Source: Roseobacter insulae (GTDB lineage Bacteria; Pseudomonadota; Alphaproteobacteria; Rhodobacterales; Rhodobacteraceae). From it: a DNA stretch of 64,000 nt. Where the stretch lies: the NCBI RefSeq assembly GCF_019375555.1, contig NZ_JAHXDN010000005.1:310001-374000 (forward strand), in the 5' to 3' direction. Below are positions 38,095 through 48,066 of the stretch, one piece after another. Under the pieces are notes generated by a model. The model made no database searches. It had not been told where the DNA came from and worked only from the letters and a program-made list of their open reading frames with translations. Each line of letters begins with the position of its first letter. The first letter of the stretch is position 1. A program made the translations under genes and the position numbers.

Positions 38095-39291
38095 ATGGTT
38101 TTGGTATTGGACGGATGGCGGATTGACGTGCCTTCGCGGCGAGCAGAGCGCGGCACCCGGAGTGTGGTTCTCTCGCCCCGGGCCATCAGGCTGGTGCAGG
38201 TTTTCGCCGAAGCGCCGGGCGAGACCTTCAGCCGTGACACACTTCTGGACCGGGTCTGGCTTGACGTCACGGTCAGTGATGAAAGCCTCTCGCAGGTGGT
38301 TTCGGAGCTGCGACGCAAGCTGGACAACAGGCAGTTGATCGCAACGATTCCGCGGGGCGGCTACCGGATGGCCGCGCCGCTGCTGCGCGAGGCCGGAGCG
38401 TCCGGCACGACGACACGTGCCGAAGGATCAGTTCCATCAATTGAAGCATATGCGCTCTGTCTGGAGGCGCGAAGCTGTCTTGGGCGCGCCTATGAGGGCG
38501 CGTTGCGGGATTTCACCGCCCTAGCCTCACAGGCTGTGGCGCTCGCGCCGGACGATGGCGAAACCCGGGCGCTTTACGCCATGGCGCTGCTCAAGCGTCA
38601 CATCTACTGGTCCGAGGGGGCCGGTCTGATCGACAGTGTCTTGATCGAGGCGGAGGCGGCGATCCGGCGCGCGCCTGACCATGCTGAAGGCTACTTGGCG
38701 ACCGGTGCGGCACAGATCGCAGTGGGGCGGATAGCCGCCGGACAGCGCGAGATCGCCAAGGCACTATCGCTGGCGCGGGGCGACGCACAGTTGCATTTGG
38801 AAGCGGCGATCCACGTCATGGCCGCGGGCAACCATCGCAGTGCCGCAGCTCTGGCGGTGCGGGCCGCCGATCTCGACCCCGCCGGCTCCACCGGCGATCT
38901 TCTGGCCGCACGCTATCTGGAGCGTCAGGACACCGCTCGCGCCCGCATCCATGCAGAGCGGGCGCTGCGCAAGATCCGCTCGGAGCTGGAGATCGACCCT
39001 ACGGCCCTGCGCGCCCTCTACGGTCTCGGCCCGCTGCTGGCCCAGCTTGGCGACGCGCAGGGCGCTGGCGCCGTGCTGGACAGCCTGCCGCATCAAAACA
39101 GCCCGCTGGAGTATTACCGCGCCCTCGGCTTTGCGCGGCTCGGCGATGTCTCTTCGGCGCTGGAGCGGATCGACTTTCTGCTGTCGCGCGGCTGGCGCGG
39201 CTTTTTCAGCATCGACGCCGACGAAGGCTTCCGCCCGGTCCGGCAGAGCGCGCGCTTCCGGCGCCTGCAGCGCGAACTGATGTCCGCCTGA
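38095..39291 (+). CDS. OmpR/CadC-type winged-helix regulator with TPR-like repeats
   Basis: 398 residues from ATG 38095 (an earlier in-frame start at 38038 is less likely). The N-terminal winged helix is of the CadC/ToxR type: VVLSPRAIRLVQVFAEAPGE, TFSRDTLLDRVW, SDESLSQVVSELRRKL and IATIPRGGYRMAAP. No transmembrane segment follows. The rest is alanine-rich helical repeats (TPR-like: ALYAMALLKRHIYWSEGAG, AEGYLATGAAQIAVG, ALGFARLGDVSSALERI). It lies 113 bases before the peroxiredoxin-rhodanese genes in the same direction and probably regulates them. Confidence 0.8.
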   Translation: MVLVLDGWRIDVPSRRAERGTRSVVLSPRAIRLVQVFAEAPGETFSRDTLLDRVWLDVTVSDESLSQVVSELRRKLDNRQLIATIPRGGYRMAAPLLREAGASGTTTRAEGSVPSIEAYALCLEARSCLGRAYEGALRDFTALASQAVALAPDDGETRALYAMALLKRHIYWSEGAGLIDSVLIEAEAAIRRAPDHAEGYLATGAAQIAVGRIAAGQREIAKALSLARGDAQLHLEAAIHVMAAGNHRSAAALAVRAADLDPAGSTGDLLAARYLERQDTARARIHAERALRKIRSELEIDPTALRALYGLGPLLAQLGDAQGAGAVLDSLPHQNSPLEYYRALGFARLGDVSSALERIDFLLSRGWRGFFSIDADEGFRPVRQSARFRRLQRELMSA

Positions 39292-39404
39292 ACGGTTTCA
39301 GAACTTTTTCACAAGACATTCAGGATCGCCCGCATGGCGCTGCGTAAATCTTTCCTATGCCGGGGTTCCCGGCACGTACGGAAACTTTAACGATAGGATT
39401 TGAC

Positions 39405-40061
39405 ATGCCATTGGCGATCAACAGCACCGCGCCCAATTTCACCGCGCACACCACAGAAGGCATGATCTGGTTTCACAATTGGATCGGCGATGCCTGGTGC
39501 GTTCTCTTTTCTCATCCAAAGGATTTTACCCCCGTCTGCACGACCGAAGCAGGCGTCATGGCCCGCATGAAGCCCGAGTTCGAACGCCGCGGTGTCAAGA
39601 TCATCGGGCTGTCGCTCGACAAGGTCGAAGACCACAGCCGCTGGTCCGATGACATCCGAACGGCCACGGGACATGCGCCCAATTACCCACTGATCGGTGA
39701 TGTCGATCTGAAGGTGGCAAAGCTTTATGACATGCTGCCCGCGGAGGCAGACGAAACGGTGGCGCGCACCGCGATGGACAACGCGACCGCGCGCACGCTT
39801 TTTGTGATCGGGCCGGATAAGCAGATCAAGCTGACGCTGTCCTATCCGATGACGACGGGGCGTGATTTCAACGAGATCCTGCGCGCCATTGACAGCCTGC
39901 AGCTGACCGCCCGTCAGCAACTGGCGACACCAGCCAACTGGCAGCAGGGCGACAAGGTGGCGATCGCCTCGTCGGTCTCCGACACCGAGGCGCGCGCCCG
40001 CTTTCCGGGCGGCTGGGAGGCCCCGGTCCCCTATCTGCGGCTCGTCGAGATGCCAGCGTGA
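39405..40061 (+). CDS. Prx6-type 1-Cys peroxiredoxin
   Basis: 218 residues from ATG 39405. The peroxidatic cysteine is in HPKDFTPVCTTE, followed by GVKIIGLSLDKVEDHSRW and the conserved YPMTTGRDFNEILRAIDSLQ that marks the Prx6/1-Cys branch. The long C-terminal domain (TPANWQQGDKVAIA, GGWEAPVPYLRLVE) is also typical. It reduces hydrogen peroxide and organic hydroperoxides. It is followed at 18 bases by an exported rhodanese gene, so they are likely co-transcribed. Confidence 0.9.
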   Translation: MPLAINSTAPNFTAHTTEGMIWFHNWIGDAWCVLFSHPKDFTPVCTTEAGVMARMKPEFERRGVKIIGLSLDKVEDHSRWSDDIRTATGHAPNYPLIGDVDLKVAKLYDMLPAEADETVARTAMDNATARTLFVIGPDKQIKLTLSYPMTTGRDFNEILRAIDSLQLTARQQLATPANWQQGDKVAIASSVSDTEARARFPGGWEAPVPYLRLVEMPA

Positions 40062-40078
40062 ACGAAAGGATTGATCAG

Positions 40079-40981
40079 ATGACCACCACTCTCTCACGCC
40101 GTTCCATCCTGATGCTCGCGCTGGGTGTCTCGGCGACCTGCATTCCCAGTGTCAGCCTTGCCCTGGCGGACGGATACCCGAATCCGCGATTCCTGAAAGA
40201 ACCACAAAGCTTGCTGTCGGACATGACGATGAAGGCTATGGGGGCGGTTGTGTACGGCAGCACCGTGATCGACCTGCGTCCCAAGAAAGATTTCGACGCC
40301 GGACATATCCCAGGTGCGCGGCATCTGCCTGCCGACGCTGTCGCCGCCGAATTCGGTGCGGTGGCGGGTGCCTTGCGGCCGGTGCCGAAGATCGAGGCGA
40401 TGCTAGGCGCGCTCGGCATCGCCCAGGACCAGCGTATCGTTTTCTACGACGACCGGGGCGGGTTCCATGCCGCGCGGATGTTCTGGTTGCTGGAGTATTT
40501 CGGCCACCGCGAGGTCTCGGTTCTGAACGGCGGATGGACAGGTTGGCTGAACGCAGGAGGTACTGTCACGCGCGATCAGGGCGGGGGCAAACCGGCTCGC
40601 TTCGAGGTCACGCTCACGCCCCGCCGCCACGCCACCGCGCAGGATGTGCTCGCCCACAAGGATCAGCCCGGCGCGGTTCTGATCGACGTGCGTCCGCCCA
40701 GGCTCTTCGCCGAAGGACACATTCCCTGGGCGATCAATGTGCCATGGTCGCAGAACCTCGACGAGGATGGCCGCTTTCTAACAGCAGATGCGTTGGCTGC
40801 GCATTTCGAAGGGTATGGCATTACCCAGAACAGTGACGTCATCATGCATTGCCAGAACGGGCTTGCCTCGTCGCACAGCTATCTCGCGTTGCGCTTGCTC
40901 GATGTACCGCGTCTGCGCGTCTATCACCGCTCCTGGGCGGAATGGGGATCGGCAGGCGATCTACCAGTGACAACGGGCTGA
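40079..40981 (+). CDS. Exported tandem-rhodanese sulfurtransferase
   Basis: 300 residues from ATG 40079 (GAAAGGA site; a GTG at 40058 is an alternative). A signal begins with LSRRSILMLALG, Tat-like in its double arginine. There are two rhodanese domains: the first (VIDLRPKKDFDAGHIPGARH) lacks an active-site cysteine, having YDDRGGFHAARMF. The second (VLIDVRPPRLFAEGHIPWA) has the catalytic loop CQNGLASSH. This is the usual thiosulfate sulfurtransferase arrangement, active in the periplasm. Confidence 0.87.
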   Translation: MTTTLSRRSILMLALGVSATCIPSVSLALADGYPNPRFLKEPQSLLSDMTMKAMGAVVYGSTVIDLRPKKDFDAGHIPGARHLPADAVAAEFGAVAGALRPVPKIEAMLGALGIAQDQRIVFYDDRGGFHAARMFWLLEYFGHREVSVLNGGWTGWLNAGGTVTRDQGGGKPARFEVTLTPRRHATAQDVLAHKDQPGAVLIDVRPPRLFAEGHIPWAINVPWSQNLDEDGRFLTADALAAHFEGYGITQNSDVIMHCQNGLASSHSYLALRLLDVPRLRVYHRSWAEWGSAGDLPVTTG

Positions 40982-41177
40982 AGCAGAAACACAGCTGCGC
41001 GGGCGGGGGATTGCAGCCCTGTGCGCGCGATCGCCGCGCCTCGCATCGGCATCTGCGACCGGTCGTTGGCGGATTGGGCTTCGACGGACGATCACCCTGT
41101 GGCGACCGGTTCGGAAGGCTGACACTTAATGCCCCGCCTGATACCGGCGGGGCCTCCATCCCACAAGGATCTTCTTC

Positions 41178-42002
41178 ATGACACTACTCGGCAATCCCAG
41201 GCGTTCAAGGGTCGCCGCAACCTACGAGTCCGCCGCCGACCACTTCGACCTGGCCCCGCTCAGTTTCTGGGACCGACACGGGCGCCGGGCCGTTCACCAT
41301 GCTAGTTTGCGACCGGGCGAGAGCGTTCTAGATGTCGGCTGCGGGACCGGCGCATCGGCTCTGCCCGCTGCCTCGACCGTTGGTCCGACCGGCTCGGTGA
41401 TCGGGATCGACATTGCGGAGGCAATGCTCACGCGCGCCCGCATGAAAGCTAAAGCTCAAAGGTTGTCGAACATTCGCTTCGAGCGGATGGACATGACTTC
41501 GCTGAGATTCCCGTCAGAGACCTTTGACGCTGTCATCTCGGTCTTCTCGGTCTTTTTCGTCGAGGACGTTCAGGCGCAAATCACGGAGCTCTGGCGCGTC
41601 CTGCAGCCCGGCGGCCGACTGGTCATGACATTCTGGGGCAAGGACGCTTTCCAGCCTGGCGCCGCGATCTTTACGGAGGAACTCGGCACTCTGCGTCCGG
41701 ACATCCCCGAGCCACTGCGCGCCTGGGAACGCCTCACGAGCAGGAACGCGATCGAAGATCTGATCGCTTCCGCCACAAATGTCTCGCCGGAAGTTCACCC
41801 TGCACCCGACCGACAGCCTCTTGCGACACCTCGGGACTGGTGGACCATCGCGATGGGATCCGGTTATCGCTGGGAGATCGACCAACTGACGTCGGACGAA
41901 CGCCAGCGCTTGGAACAGCGCTGCTCAGCCAGGATCCGGGCCGAAGTTATCAAGGCGATCTCGGTGCCCGCGTTCCATGCCGTCGCCGGGAAACCGATCT
42001 GA
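41178..42002 (+). CDS. Class I SAM-dependent methyltransferase
   Basis: 274 residues with a full motif I ([16 protein letters not shown]), motif II ([15 protein letters not shown]), the [17 protein letters not shown] strand and [18 protein letters not shown]. It is of the UbiE/Methyltransf_11/25 kind, probably acting on a small molecule. It stands before a broken alpha/beta hydrolase gene and an SDR fragment, so it may be the surviving member of a decaying cluster. Confidence 0.85.
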   Translation: MTLLGNPRRSRVAATYESAADHFDLAPLSFWDRHGRRAVHHASLRPGESVLDVGCGTGASALPAASTVGPTGSVIGIDIAEAMLTRARMKAKAQRLSNIRFERMDMTSLRFPSETFDAVISVFSVFFVEDVQAQITELWRVLQPGGRLVMTFWGKDAFQPGAAIFTEELGTLRPDIPEPLRAWERLTSRNAIEDLIASATNVSPEVHPAPDRQPLATPRDWWTIAMGSGYRWEIDQLTSDERQRLEQRCSARIRAEVIKAISVPAFHAVAGKPI

Positions 42003-42097
42003 CGCAGCGCGTTGCGCCTTAGGCGCGAAGACACCAGAACACCCGGCGATCACGGAAAGGCATTTGAGATGAATGAATTGACGCAAACAGCGCGCAC

Positions 42098-42924
42098 ATG
42101 CGCGCTTCAAACGAGGCCAAGAGGCTCTCGCCGGTCGTGGCGCTGCATTGCTCTGGCGCGGACGGATTGCAATGATCCAGCCTGGGCTCGGTTTTCAAGG
42201 GCAAGGTCACCCTAATCGCGCCCGACTTTCTGGGAACGAGAATCCGTGGGCATGTCGACGCATCGAAAGCCTTTCGCCTCAAGCACGAAGCCGCGCATGT
42301 CATCGAGCTGATCGAAGAAGTCGCCGAACCGGGTCATGTCGTCGGACATTCCTATGGCGGCGCGGTCGCGCTGCATGTCGCCTGTGCGGTTCCGCAACTC
42401 GTGCAGTCGCTTTGCCTATACGAGCCGACACTTTTCAGCCTCCTGTCGGCAGGAACGGCAGCAGACAGGACGCTCCATGCGGAAATTGTCAGGCTGGCTG
42501 CTTCCCTCCAAGCCAGTATCGAAGAAGATTTCGCGCGTTCAGCGCCGAAGTCTTCACGGATTTCTGGGGCGGATACGGCGCCTGGCTTGCCCTAAGCCGA
42601 ATGCGTCAGGATGCCCTGATCGACTGGATTCCAAAGGTCATCAAGGATTTCGAGGCGCTGCTGCACGAAGATAACGTGGGCCGCATCGCGACCATCTATC
42701 AGCCGATCACGGTTCTGGTCGGCGCGCAGACCCATCCGCACACGATGGCTATTGCGGACTGCCTTGAAAGGCTCAACCCGCGCGTGGTGCGCCGAGTCGT
42801 GGCAGGCGCCGGTCACTTGGGCCCTTTCACGATGCGCGACCGCGTCAATTCCGAAATCCTGGATCATGTGTTTGCTGTCGAAACCGAACACTGGGTAGAG
42901 AACGCCCAGGCCGCTCGATGTTAG
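42098..42924 (+). pseudogene. Alpha/beta hydrolase, broken by a stop and a frameshift
   Basis: Joined across the defects, the frame reads as an alpha/beta hydrolase. It starts MRASNEAKRLSPVVALHCSG, and an in-frame TGA at 42173-42175 stands where a tryptophan codon is expected before SSLGSVFKGKVTLIAPDFLG. The nucleophile elbow is GHVVGHSYGGAVALH. Near 42530-42540 the frame shifts, after which FSAEVFTDFWGGYGAWLALS to VVAGAGHLGPFTMRD (catalytic histidine) continues to the stop at 42924. Two independent lesions make function unlikely. Confidence 0.75.
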
Positions 42925-43123
42925 ACAAGCCTGTCTGCTCAGGCGATCATCGGGGCAATCTCGACTTCTAGCAGAGTCGTGCCTCGCCAGGTATCGCATA
43001 ATGATTTCGCGCAAGCAGGCCTCTTCATGGGCCGACCGCGAAGACTGCCGGCCGCAATGCGGATTTGCGGGGTTGGTGCGCATGGGCACTGCCCCGTAAA
43101 CCGCCAGGCTGGCGAGAGAGGTC

Positions 43124-43216
43124 TCAGAACTTGTTGATCGAGTTTCCGCCGTCAGCGATGAGCGCCGCTCTTGTCACGAAGGAAGACGCATCGGACACGA
43201 GGAAGAGCGCCGCCAT
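43124..43216 (-). pseudogene. Short-chain dehydrogenase (SDR) C-terminal remnant
   Basis: About 30 codons read AALFLVSDASSFVT, then RAALIADGGNSINKF and stop, the standard C-terminal end of a classical SDR (ALFLxSDxSSFVTGxxLxxDGG). No upstream part is present; the rest of the gap 42925-43461 has no gene. Confidence 0.7.
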
Positions 43217-43461
43217 CTGTCATAAAATCCCTGACGACGGACACTGAAGGTCCGAGCGTTTGTTGACTTCCTCACAGAACGGCTGGAAGCTCACTAGAAA
43301 GACAGCTCACAAGATGAAGCTCTGCTTTGTCCACGTTGTGTTGATAATGGCTTCAGAATTGCTGCATGCTGCCTAGATGGCCGCGTTCCCCTCTGCGATG
43401 CAGCAGGCTGTCGTGCTGCGTGGGCTCGCAGCGGAATTTGGGCACTTCCGCATTCAGGCTT

Positions 43462-43559
43462 ATTCCGGACCTCAGATGCAGCGCGGCATCCTGTGATATG
43501 CTTCCCCGTCAACGTCGGGTTGTCGTTGTGGGAGGGCATGGCGGATCGGAGGATCAGTC
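43462..43559 (+). promoter_or_regulatory. Conserved leader of recombinase copy 3
   Basis: Identical over 98 bases to 644-741 before copy 1; homology stops abruptly at the ATTCCGG edge. Includes the GGAGG ribosome binding site. Confidence 0.6.
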
Positions 43560-44192
43560 ATGGAAACACCAAACTTGCCTGCTATTCGCGCACTTCGTCC
43601 TGCTTGGAACAAGGGCCGCATCGTTGGCCAGAAGCGACCCCTAAAACCGAAGCATGTCTGGGCGATCCGAGTTAGACTTGAATTGGCAGATAACCATCGC
43701 GACCTCGCTTTGTTCAACATGGCGATCGACAGCAAACTGCGCGGCTGTGACCTGGTGAAGATGAAAGTCGTCGATGTAATGGCATCGGGTCAGATCAAGG
43801 AGCGCGCCTCTGTCCTGCAAAGTAAAACACAGAAACCCGTGCGATTTGAGATATCCGAAGGGACCCGCGCTTCTGTCGAGAAGTGGATGGAAGACGAACT
43901 CATGGTCGGCTCCGAATACCTTTGGCCCGGCCGCTTCCATGAGCGCCTACACATCTCGACCCGTCAATATGCGCGGATCGTCCGGGATTGGGTGACTTCG
44001 ATCGGTCTCGAGGCGAGCGCGTATGGCACTCATTCAATGCGGAGAACAAAGGTTACGCAGATCTACAAGAAGACAGGCAACCTCAGAGCTGTTCAACTCC
44101 TCCTCGGCCACACCAAGATGGACAGCACGGTTCGATACCTTGGTGTGGAACTTGAGGATGCCTTGGCCATTGCCGAAGCTATTGAAATCTAG
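43560..44192 (+). CDS. Short tyrosine recombinase, copy 3
   Basis: 210 residues, catalytic-domain-only tyrosine recombinase. Its first ~300 coding bases match copy 1 with a single visible substitution, while the remainder (from about 43860) differs at synonymous sites from both copy 1 and copy 2. All catalytic residues are present (R in SKLRG, HSMRR, LLGH, nucleophile Y in VRYLG). A strong hairpin terminator follows 4 bases after the stop. Confidence 0.88.
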   Translation: METPNLPAIRALRPAWNKGRIVGQKRPLKPKHVWAIRVRLELADNHRDLALFNMAIDSKLRGCDLVKMKVVDVMASGQIKERASVLQSKTQKPVRFEISEGTRASVEKWMEDELMVGSEYLWPGRFHERLHISTRQYARIVRDWVTSIGLEASAYGTHSMRRTKVTQIYKKTGNLRAVQLLLGHTKMDSTVRYLGVELEDALAIAEAIEI

Positions 44193-44196
44193 ACTG

Positions 44197-44222
44197 AAGG
44201 GCCGTTCGTGAGGACGGCCCTT
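44197..44222 (+). terminator. Rho-independent-like terminator of recombinase copy 3
   Basis: A 9-bp perfect stem (AAGGGCCGT with ACGGCCCTT), 8-base loop, ending in TTT. The gap to 44493 also contains degenerate words of the dispersed repeat (CTGCCGTTCGCTGCGGCCG near 44273). Confidence 0.7.
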
Positions 44223-44493
44223 TGCGGTCACTCAACCATAGGTCCCAATGCTGATGTGCGACCCGTCATACCTGCCGTTCGCTGCGGCCGCAAAATCGGA
44301 AGTAGGACGAACTCACAATTCGCGAGACATTGCCGACCTTGCCTGAACTGGTTCCAATGACAACTATCCCACCGATCGTGAGCGTAGAGGAGAACTCGTC
44401 CTGCGCTTGTCCGGAACGGCTATTGAAATGCGCTTGCACTCGACCTTGAGCGCCCTATGACAGTTGTTTGAGTGATCGCCGGGGGAAGTTGCT

Positions 44494-45192
44494 ATGAACA
44501 TGTTTGGAACATTCATCAAACCAATGCACCCCGAAGGCACCAAGTTCGTCGCGATTTTTGCCACTGTCACGCTTGGCCTGTTCCTACTTTCACCCATTTT
44601 GGGATGGATGGGTGTGGGCCTGACGATCTGGTGTTACTATTTCTTTCGCGATCCGAAACGTGTGAGTCCAACCAGGCCCGGGCTCATCGTTAGCCCCGCG
44701 GATGGTGTCGTATCGTTGATCGAGCCAGCGGTTCCGCCGTCCGAACTGGGTATGGCAGATGCGCCCCTGACTCGTGTCAGCGTGTTCATGAATGTGTTCA
44801 ATTGCCATGTGAACCGTAGCCCGATCGCAGGTGAGATCACTTCGGTGGCTTATCGTCCGGGCAAGTTCTTTAATGCCTCTCTGGACAAGGCCAGCGCTGA
44901 CAATGAGCGCAACAGCCTGTGTCTGCGCTTGCCAGACGGGCGGGAGATGGCCGTTGTGCAAATTGCGGGCCTGGTTGCGCGACGGATCGTCTGTTTTGTG
45001 AAGGCCGGCGCACAGATGCAAACCGGTGAACGGTTCGGCCTGATCCGGTTCGGCTCACGTCTTGATGTGTATCTGCCCCGCGATGTTGAGCCGCTGGTCA
45101 GCATCGGTCAGACGATGGTGGCGGGCGAAACCGTACTTGCCGCTCTGACCGACAATGATCCCGTTTGGGGGCCTGAGACAACGAATGGCTGA
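44494..45192 (+). CDS. psd: Phosphatidylserine decarboxylase
   Basis: 232 residues, the short, single-domain Psd of alphaproteobacteria. An N-terminal hydrophobic segment ([21 protein letters not shown]) anchors it; [34 protein letters not shown] and [14 protein letters not shown] are conserved family blocks. The self-cleavage Gly-Ser that creates the pyruvoyl cofactor is in [12 protein letters not shown]. It converts phosphatidylserine to phosphatidylethanolamine. It overlaps pssA by 8 bases. Confidence 0.92.
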   Translation: MNMFGTFIKPMHPEGTKFVAIFATVTLGLFLLSPILGWMGVGLTIWCYYFFRDPKRVSPTRPGLIVSPADGVVSLIEPAVPPSELGMADAPLTRVSVFMNVFNCHVNRSPIAGEITSVAYRPGKFFNASLDKASADNERNSLCLRLPDGREMAVVQIAGLVARRIVCFVKAGAQMQTGERFGLIRFGSRLDVYLPRDVEPLVSIGQTMVAGETVLAALTDNDPVWGPETTNG

Positions 45193-45949
45193 TAAGTCCG
45201 ACAAGTCGATTACTGATTTCGCTGTGATCCAGCTGATCCCAAACATGCTGACCATTGCGGCGATCTGCGCGGGGTTGTCCGCAATCCGGTTCGGCGTCCA
45301 GGGCAATTATGTATTGGCGGTTCAACTGATAGTGGCCGCATGCGTTCTTGATGGTCTGGACGGGAGGATTGCGCGGTTGCTGAACAGCGACAGCAAAATG
45401 GGTGCGGAACTGGATTCATTGGCGGATTTCGTCAATTTCGGCATTGCACCGGCCTTGGTCATCTATTTCTGGGCCTTGCAGGACATGCGCAGTGCTGCAT
45501 GGATATCAGTCCTGATCTACGCAATTTGCTGCGTACTGCGGTTGGCGCGTTTCAACGTCGGAAGCAAGGCTGAATGCCATGATGAACAAGTCGCATCCGA
45601 TGAGTGCTTTGTCGGTGTCCCGTCACCTGCGGGAGCATTGCTGGTACTGTTGCCAATGTCCGCATCATTTGCCTTTGCCAAAGCACCGCTCTTACCGGAT
45701 GTGCTGATCTGCGTTCACATGGTTGCCGTAGGCTTGGCAATGATCAGCCGTATCCCGACATGGTCGTTCAAAAGCGTCAGGATATCGCGTGGGAACGTAA
45801 AGTTCTTTTTGCTTGGGTTCGCGTTTGTCGGGGCGGCTATGATGACTTTTGCCTGGGTCACACTTTTGGCAATCTGTTTTGGATACATTGGAATGGTTAT
45901 CTGGCGTCTCGTCGCGGAGACGCCCGCCATGTTCAAAAAGGAGAAGTAG
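45185..45949 (+). CDS. pssA: CDP-diacylglycerol-serine O-phosphatidyltransferase
   Basis: 254 residues from ATG 45185. The CDP-alcohol phosphatidyltransferase motif D-G-x2-[AG]-R-x8-G-x3-D-x3-D is complete in [20 protein letters not shown] plus LDSLADF. About eight membrane helices follow. It makes phosphatidylserine for the Psd enzyme encoded upstream; the 8-base overlap shows coupling. This is the type II, membrane-bound PssA. Confidence 0.92.
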   Translation: MADKSDKSITDFAVIQLIPNMLTIAAICAGLSAIRFGVQGNYVLAVQLIVAACVLDGLDGRIARLLNSDSKMGAELDSLADFVNFGIAPALVIYFWALQDMRSAAWISVLIYAICCVLRLARFNVGSKAECHDEQVASDECFVGVPSPAGALLVLLPMSASFAFAKAPLLPDVLICVHMVAVGLAMISRIPTWSFKSVRISRGNVKFFLLGFAFVGAAMMTFAWVTLLAICFGYIGMVIWRLVAETPAMFKKEK

Positions 45950-45950
45950 A

Positions 45951-46574
45951 ATGGAAATCGAAGCCGTTCAGACCTCTTATGCCCGCTGGGCTCCGATTTA
46001 TGACAAGACCTTTGGGGCAGTGACCAATTTCGGCAGGCGCCGGGCCGTCGAATATATGAATGGTTTGGAAGGCACCGTGCTTGAGGTTGGCGTTGGAACT
46101 GGACTTTCTCTGCAACATTACAAATCTGACCTACAGGTCACGGGGATTGATTTCAGCACAGACATGCTGGCAAAGGCGAAACACAAAGTAGAGCACCTGA
46201 ATCTGAAACAGGTGGTCGCGTTGCGCCAGATGGATGCCCGGACGCTGGGTTTCCCCGACTGCAGCTTTGACACGATCGCCGCGATGCATGTGCTTTCCGT
46301 TGTGCCCGAGCCAGAGAAGGTGATGGCAGAGATCGCAAGAGTGTTGAAACCTGGTGGGCGGGTGGTGATCACGAACCACTTTGTACGCAAGAAAGGGTTG
46401 TTGGCTTTCCTCGAACGTCTTTCGGCACCCTTCGCGAATATCATCGGCTGGCACTCAGATTTCGAACTGGAGACGGTATTGCAAGAACCGTCCCTAGAGG
46501 TCGAAGAGCAAAGGTCTCTCCCACCGCTTGGCATGATGACATTTCTGGTTCTACGAAAAGCGGGAACGCCCTGA
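45951..46574 (+). CDS. pmtA: Phosphatidylethanolamine N-methyltransferase
   Basis: 207 residues from ATG 45951, with an AAGGAGAAG site. SAM-binding motif I is LEVGVGTGLSLQHY, with TGIDFSTDMLAKAKHKV, CSFDTIAAMHVLSVVPEPE and VLKPGGRVVITNHFV; this matches the soluble Rhodobacter-type PmtA. It methylates phosphatidylethanolamine three times to phosphatidylcholine. One base separates it from pssA, so psd, pssA and pmtA make one operon covering the PS-PE-PC route. Confidence 0.88.
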   Translation: MEIEAVQTSYARWAPIYDKTFGAVTNFGRRRAVEYMNGLEGTVLEVGVGTGLSLQHYKSDLQVTGIDFSTDMLAKAKHKVEHLNLKQVVALRQMDARTLGFPDCSFDTIAAMHVLSVVPEPEKVMAEIARVLKPGGRVVITNHFVRKKGLLAFLERLSAPFANIIGWHSDFELETVLQEPSLEVEEQRSLPPLGMMTFLVLRKAGTP

Positions 46575-46689
46575 ATACACCTGAGTAGATCCAGATAAGC
46601 TCACAGCGGCTGCCATTACATTCTTAGACCTGCCGTGAGATGCAGCAAAGTCGGCTCCCAACGCTTCACTTAATTTGATGCGCCTCGCA

Positions 46690-46845
46690 GCATCCGTGCC
46701 TCTACGCTCAAATTGCGGACCTCGGATGCTGCGCAGCAACTGGGATCGCGGGCCGAGCAAAACCCGGGTTCCGCGGCCCACAGCTGCCACTCACAGTATG
46801 GCCAATGCTGCGATGCAGCTTCCCCAAAGCGGACGTCCTGGAATG
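46690..46845 (+). repeat. Dispersed intergenic repeat, unit G (rearranged)
   Basis: Several family words in changed order: TTGCGGACCTCGGATGCTGC, GCGGCCCACAGCTGCCACTC, AATGCTGCGATGCAGC and CCAAAGCGGACGT. Only content recognised in the gap 46575-47043, which is also where the outer end of the tRNA-Arg island might lie. Confidence 0.5.
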
Positions 46846-47043
46846 CTGACAACGCCAACTTTAGGAAAGCAGGATAAACTGGTCTCTGAGCTTCCCGATT
46901 CCCGTTTTCCCGTTGTGCTGGAGGTTAAGTACAGGGAGGCTAGGACAACCAGTGCACCGGCATCTGGCTTCGCACGTCTTGTGTATGACTCTGCCGGTAC
47001 TCGATCCGTCCGAGATAGGCCCTTTAATTTTTGAGTAAACTCA

Positions 47044-48066
47044 ATGATCCTTTACAAGACGATCGCTCTAAAGTTCGGTCACCATCTCAAAAACGAGAAG
47101 CCAGTGGACATGCTTGGTCCTGATGGACAATTGGTCTTGTCCGAGGAAATCTGTCAGTACTGGCAAGGAGTTCTCGGCGACCTCTCCTCGGCAAGGATCT
47201 ATTTGCTGGACCACAACGCAGCGAATTATCTCGACTCGTTGAGAATGGATGTCCAAGGCATGCCATGGGAGGATCGTCCTGAGTCCGACATTCAAGACTA
47301 TGTGCGCGATATCGAACTTCCGCGTGACCTCATTTGGATCGAGTACGACGACCGCAAACTCTGGGAAGATCGTTGTGCTCGAAGAATAACGACCCTGGAT
47401 GAAGAAGAGCTGAGCAACCGGCATCAGCGAGGGTTTCTCTTTGATAATCGTTCTTCCGACAAACTGAGCGTGCGTCTTTTCTCAGCAATGACGGACACCA
47501 TCTTCTTTGATGCGCCCTTTGTGCTGGAGATATCGAAATCGCAAGATGGTCGACCTGACTTTAATAGCGCCAGCTGGCAACTTCAGCGGACAGTACTTGC
47601 GGGGCTTATGAGAGCAGGGCTATTGCCTAGTGAAGCTTCATTGAGAGAACATTTCGAGGAACATAAAGGTCACCTCACATACGAGATGGTAATCGGGTTT
47701 ATGCTCTTCGCTGCACTTGCTGCGCGTGAGGACGATTTAATGTCGCAAGAGGTTGCAAGCCTCTCGGCATCTCAGGCCAAGACAGCGCGGAAGTTTGGCA
47801 AGGCTTGGATGACCGAAGTTCTCAAGTCTCACGTCACCATTCGAATTGGACCGGCAGGTGAGCGACATTTGATTGAACAAAAGGCGAGGCTTCGCTTTGA
47901 GCAAGCACAATCAGCAAGCCGAGCTGCGCCAACTGAGCATTGGGTGGCCGAACATGAAAGACGGTATGCCGACGGGAAAGTAGTACGGGTCCGGGCGCAC
48001 AAGCGAGGACAACCCGCAAGCAGGGATTTGCCGACGCGTGTCGTGGGTCCGAGAATGAAGGGGTGA
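47044..48066 (+). CDS. Hypothetical protein, possibly phage or island derived
   Basis: 340 residues, no family recognised. Hydrophilic and mostly helical. The C-terminal ~45 residues (HWVAEHERRYADGKVVRVRA, HKRGQP, RVVGPRMKG) are basic and resemble tails of uncharacterised prophage/plasmid proteins ending in a WVxxHxRR-GKVVxVRxH pattern. It converges with the Avs-like operon, ending 188 bases from the partner gene, and starts a stretch of island-type DNA. Function unknown. Confidence 0.7.
   Translation: MILYKTIALKFGHHLKNEKPVDMLGPDGQLVLSEEICQYWQGVLGDLSSARIYLLDHNAANYLDSLRMDVQGMPWEDRPESDIQDYVRDIELPRDLIWIEYDDRKLWEDRCARRITTLDEEELSNRHQRGFLFDNRSSDKLSVRLFSAMTDTIFFDAPFVLEISKSQDGRPDFNSASWQLQRTVLAGLMRAGLLPSEASLREHFEEHKGHLTYEMVIGFMLFAALAAREDDLMSQEVASLSASQAKTARKFGKAWMTEVLKSHVTIRIGPAGERHLIEQKARLRFEQAQSASRAAPTEHWVAEHERRYADGKVVRVRAHKRGQPASRDLPTRVVGPRMKG

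Noticed and set aside
42148-42600. Alternative hydrolase start and frame at 42148
   Set aside because: This frame reads arginine-rich nonsense until about 42540; the true upstream part is in the frame beginning at 42098.
46575-47043. attR copy of the tRNA-Arg 3' end
   Set aside because: I searched the gap by eye for the tRNA 3' sequence and found only partial chance matches such as CCGTCCGAGATAGG.
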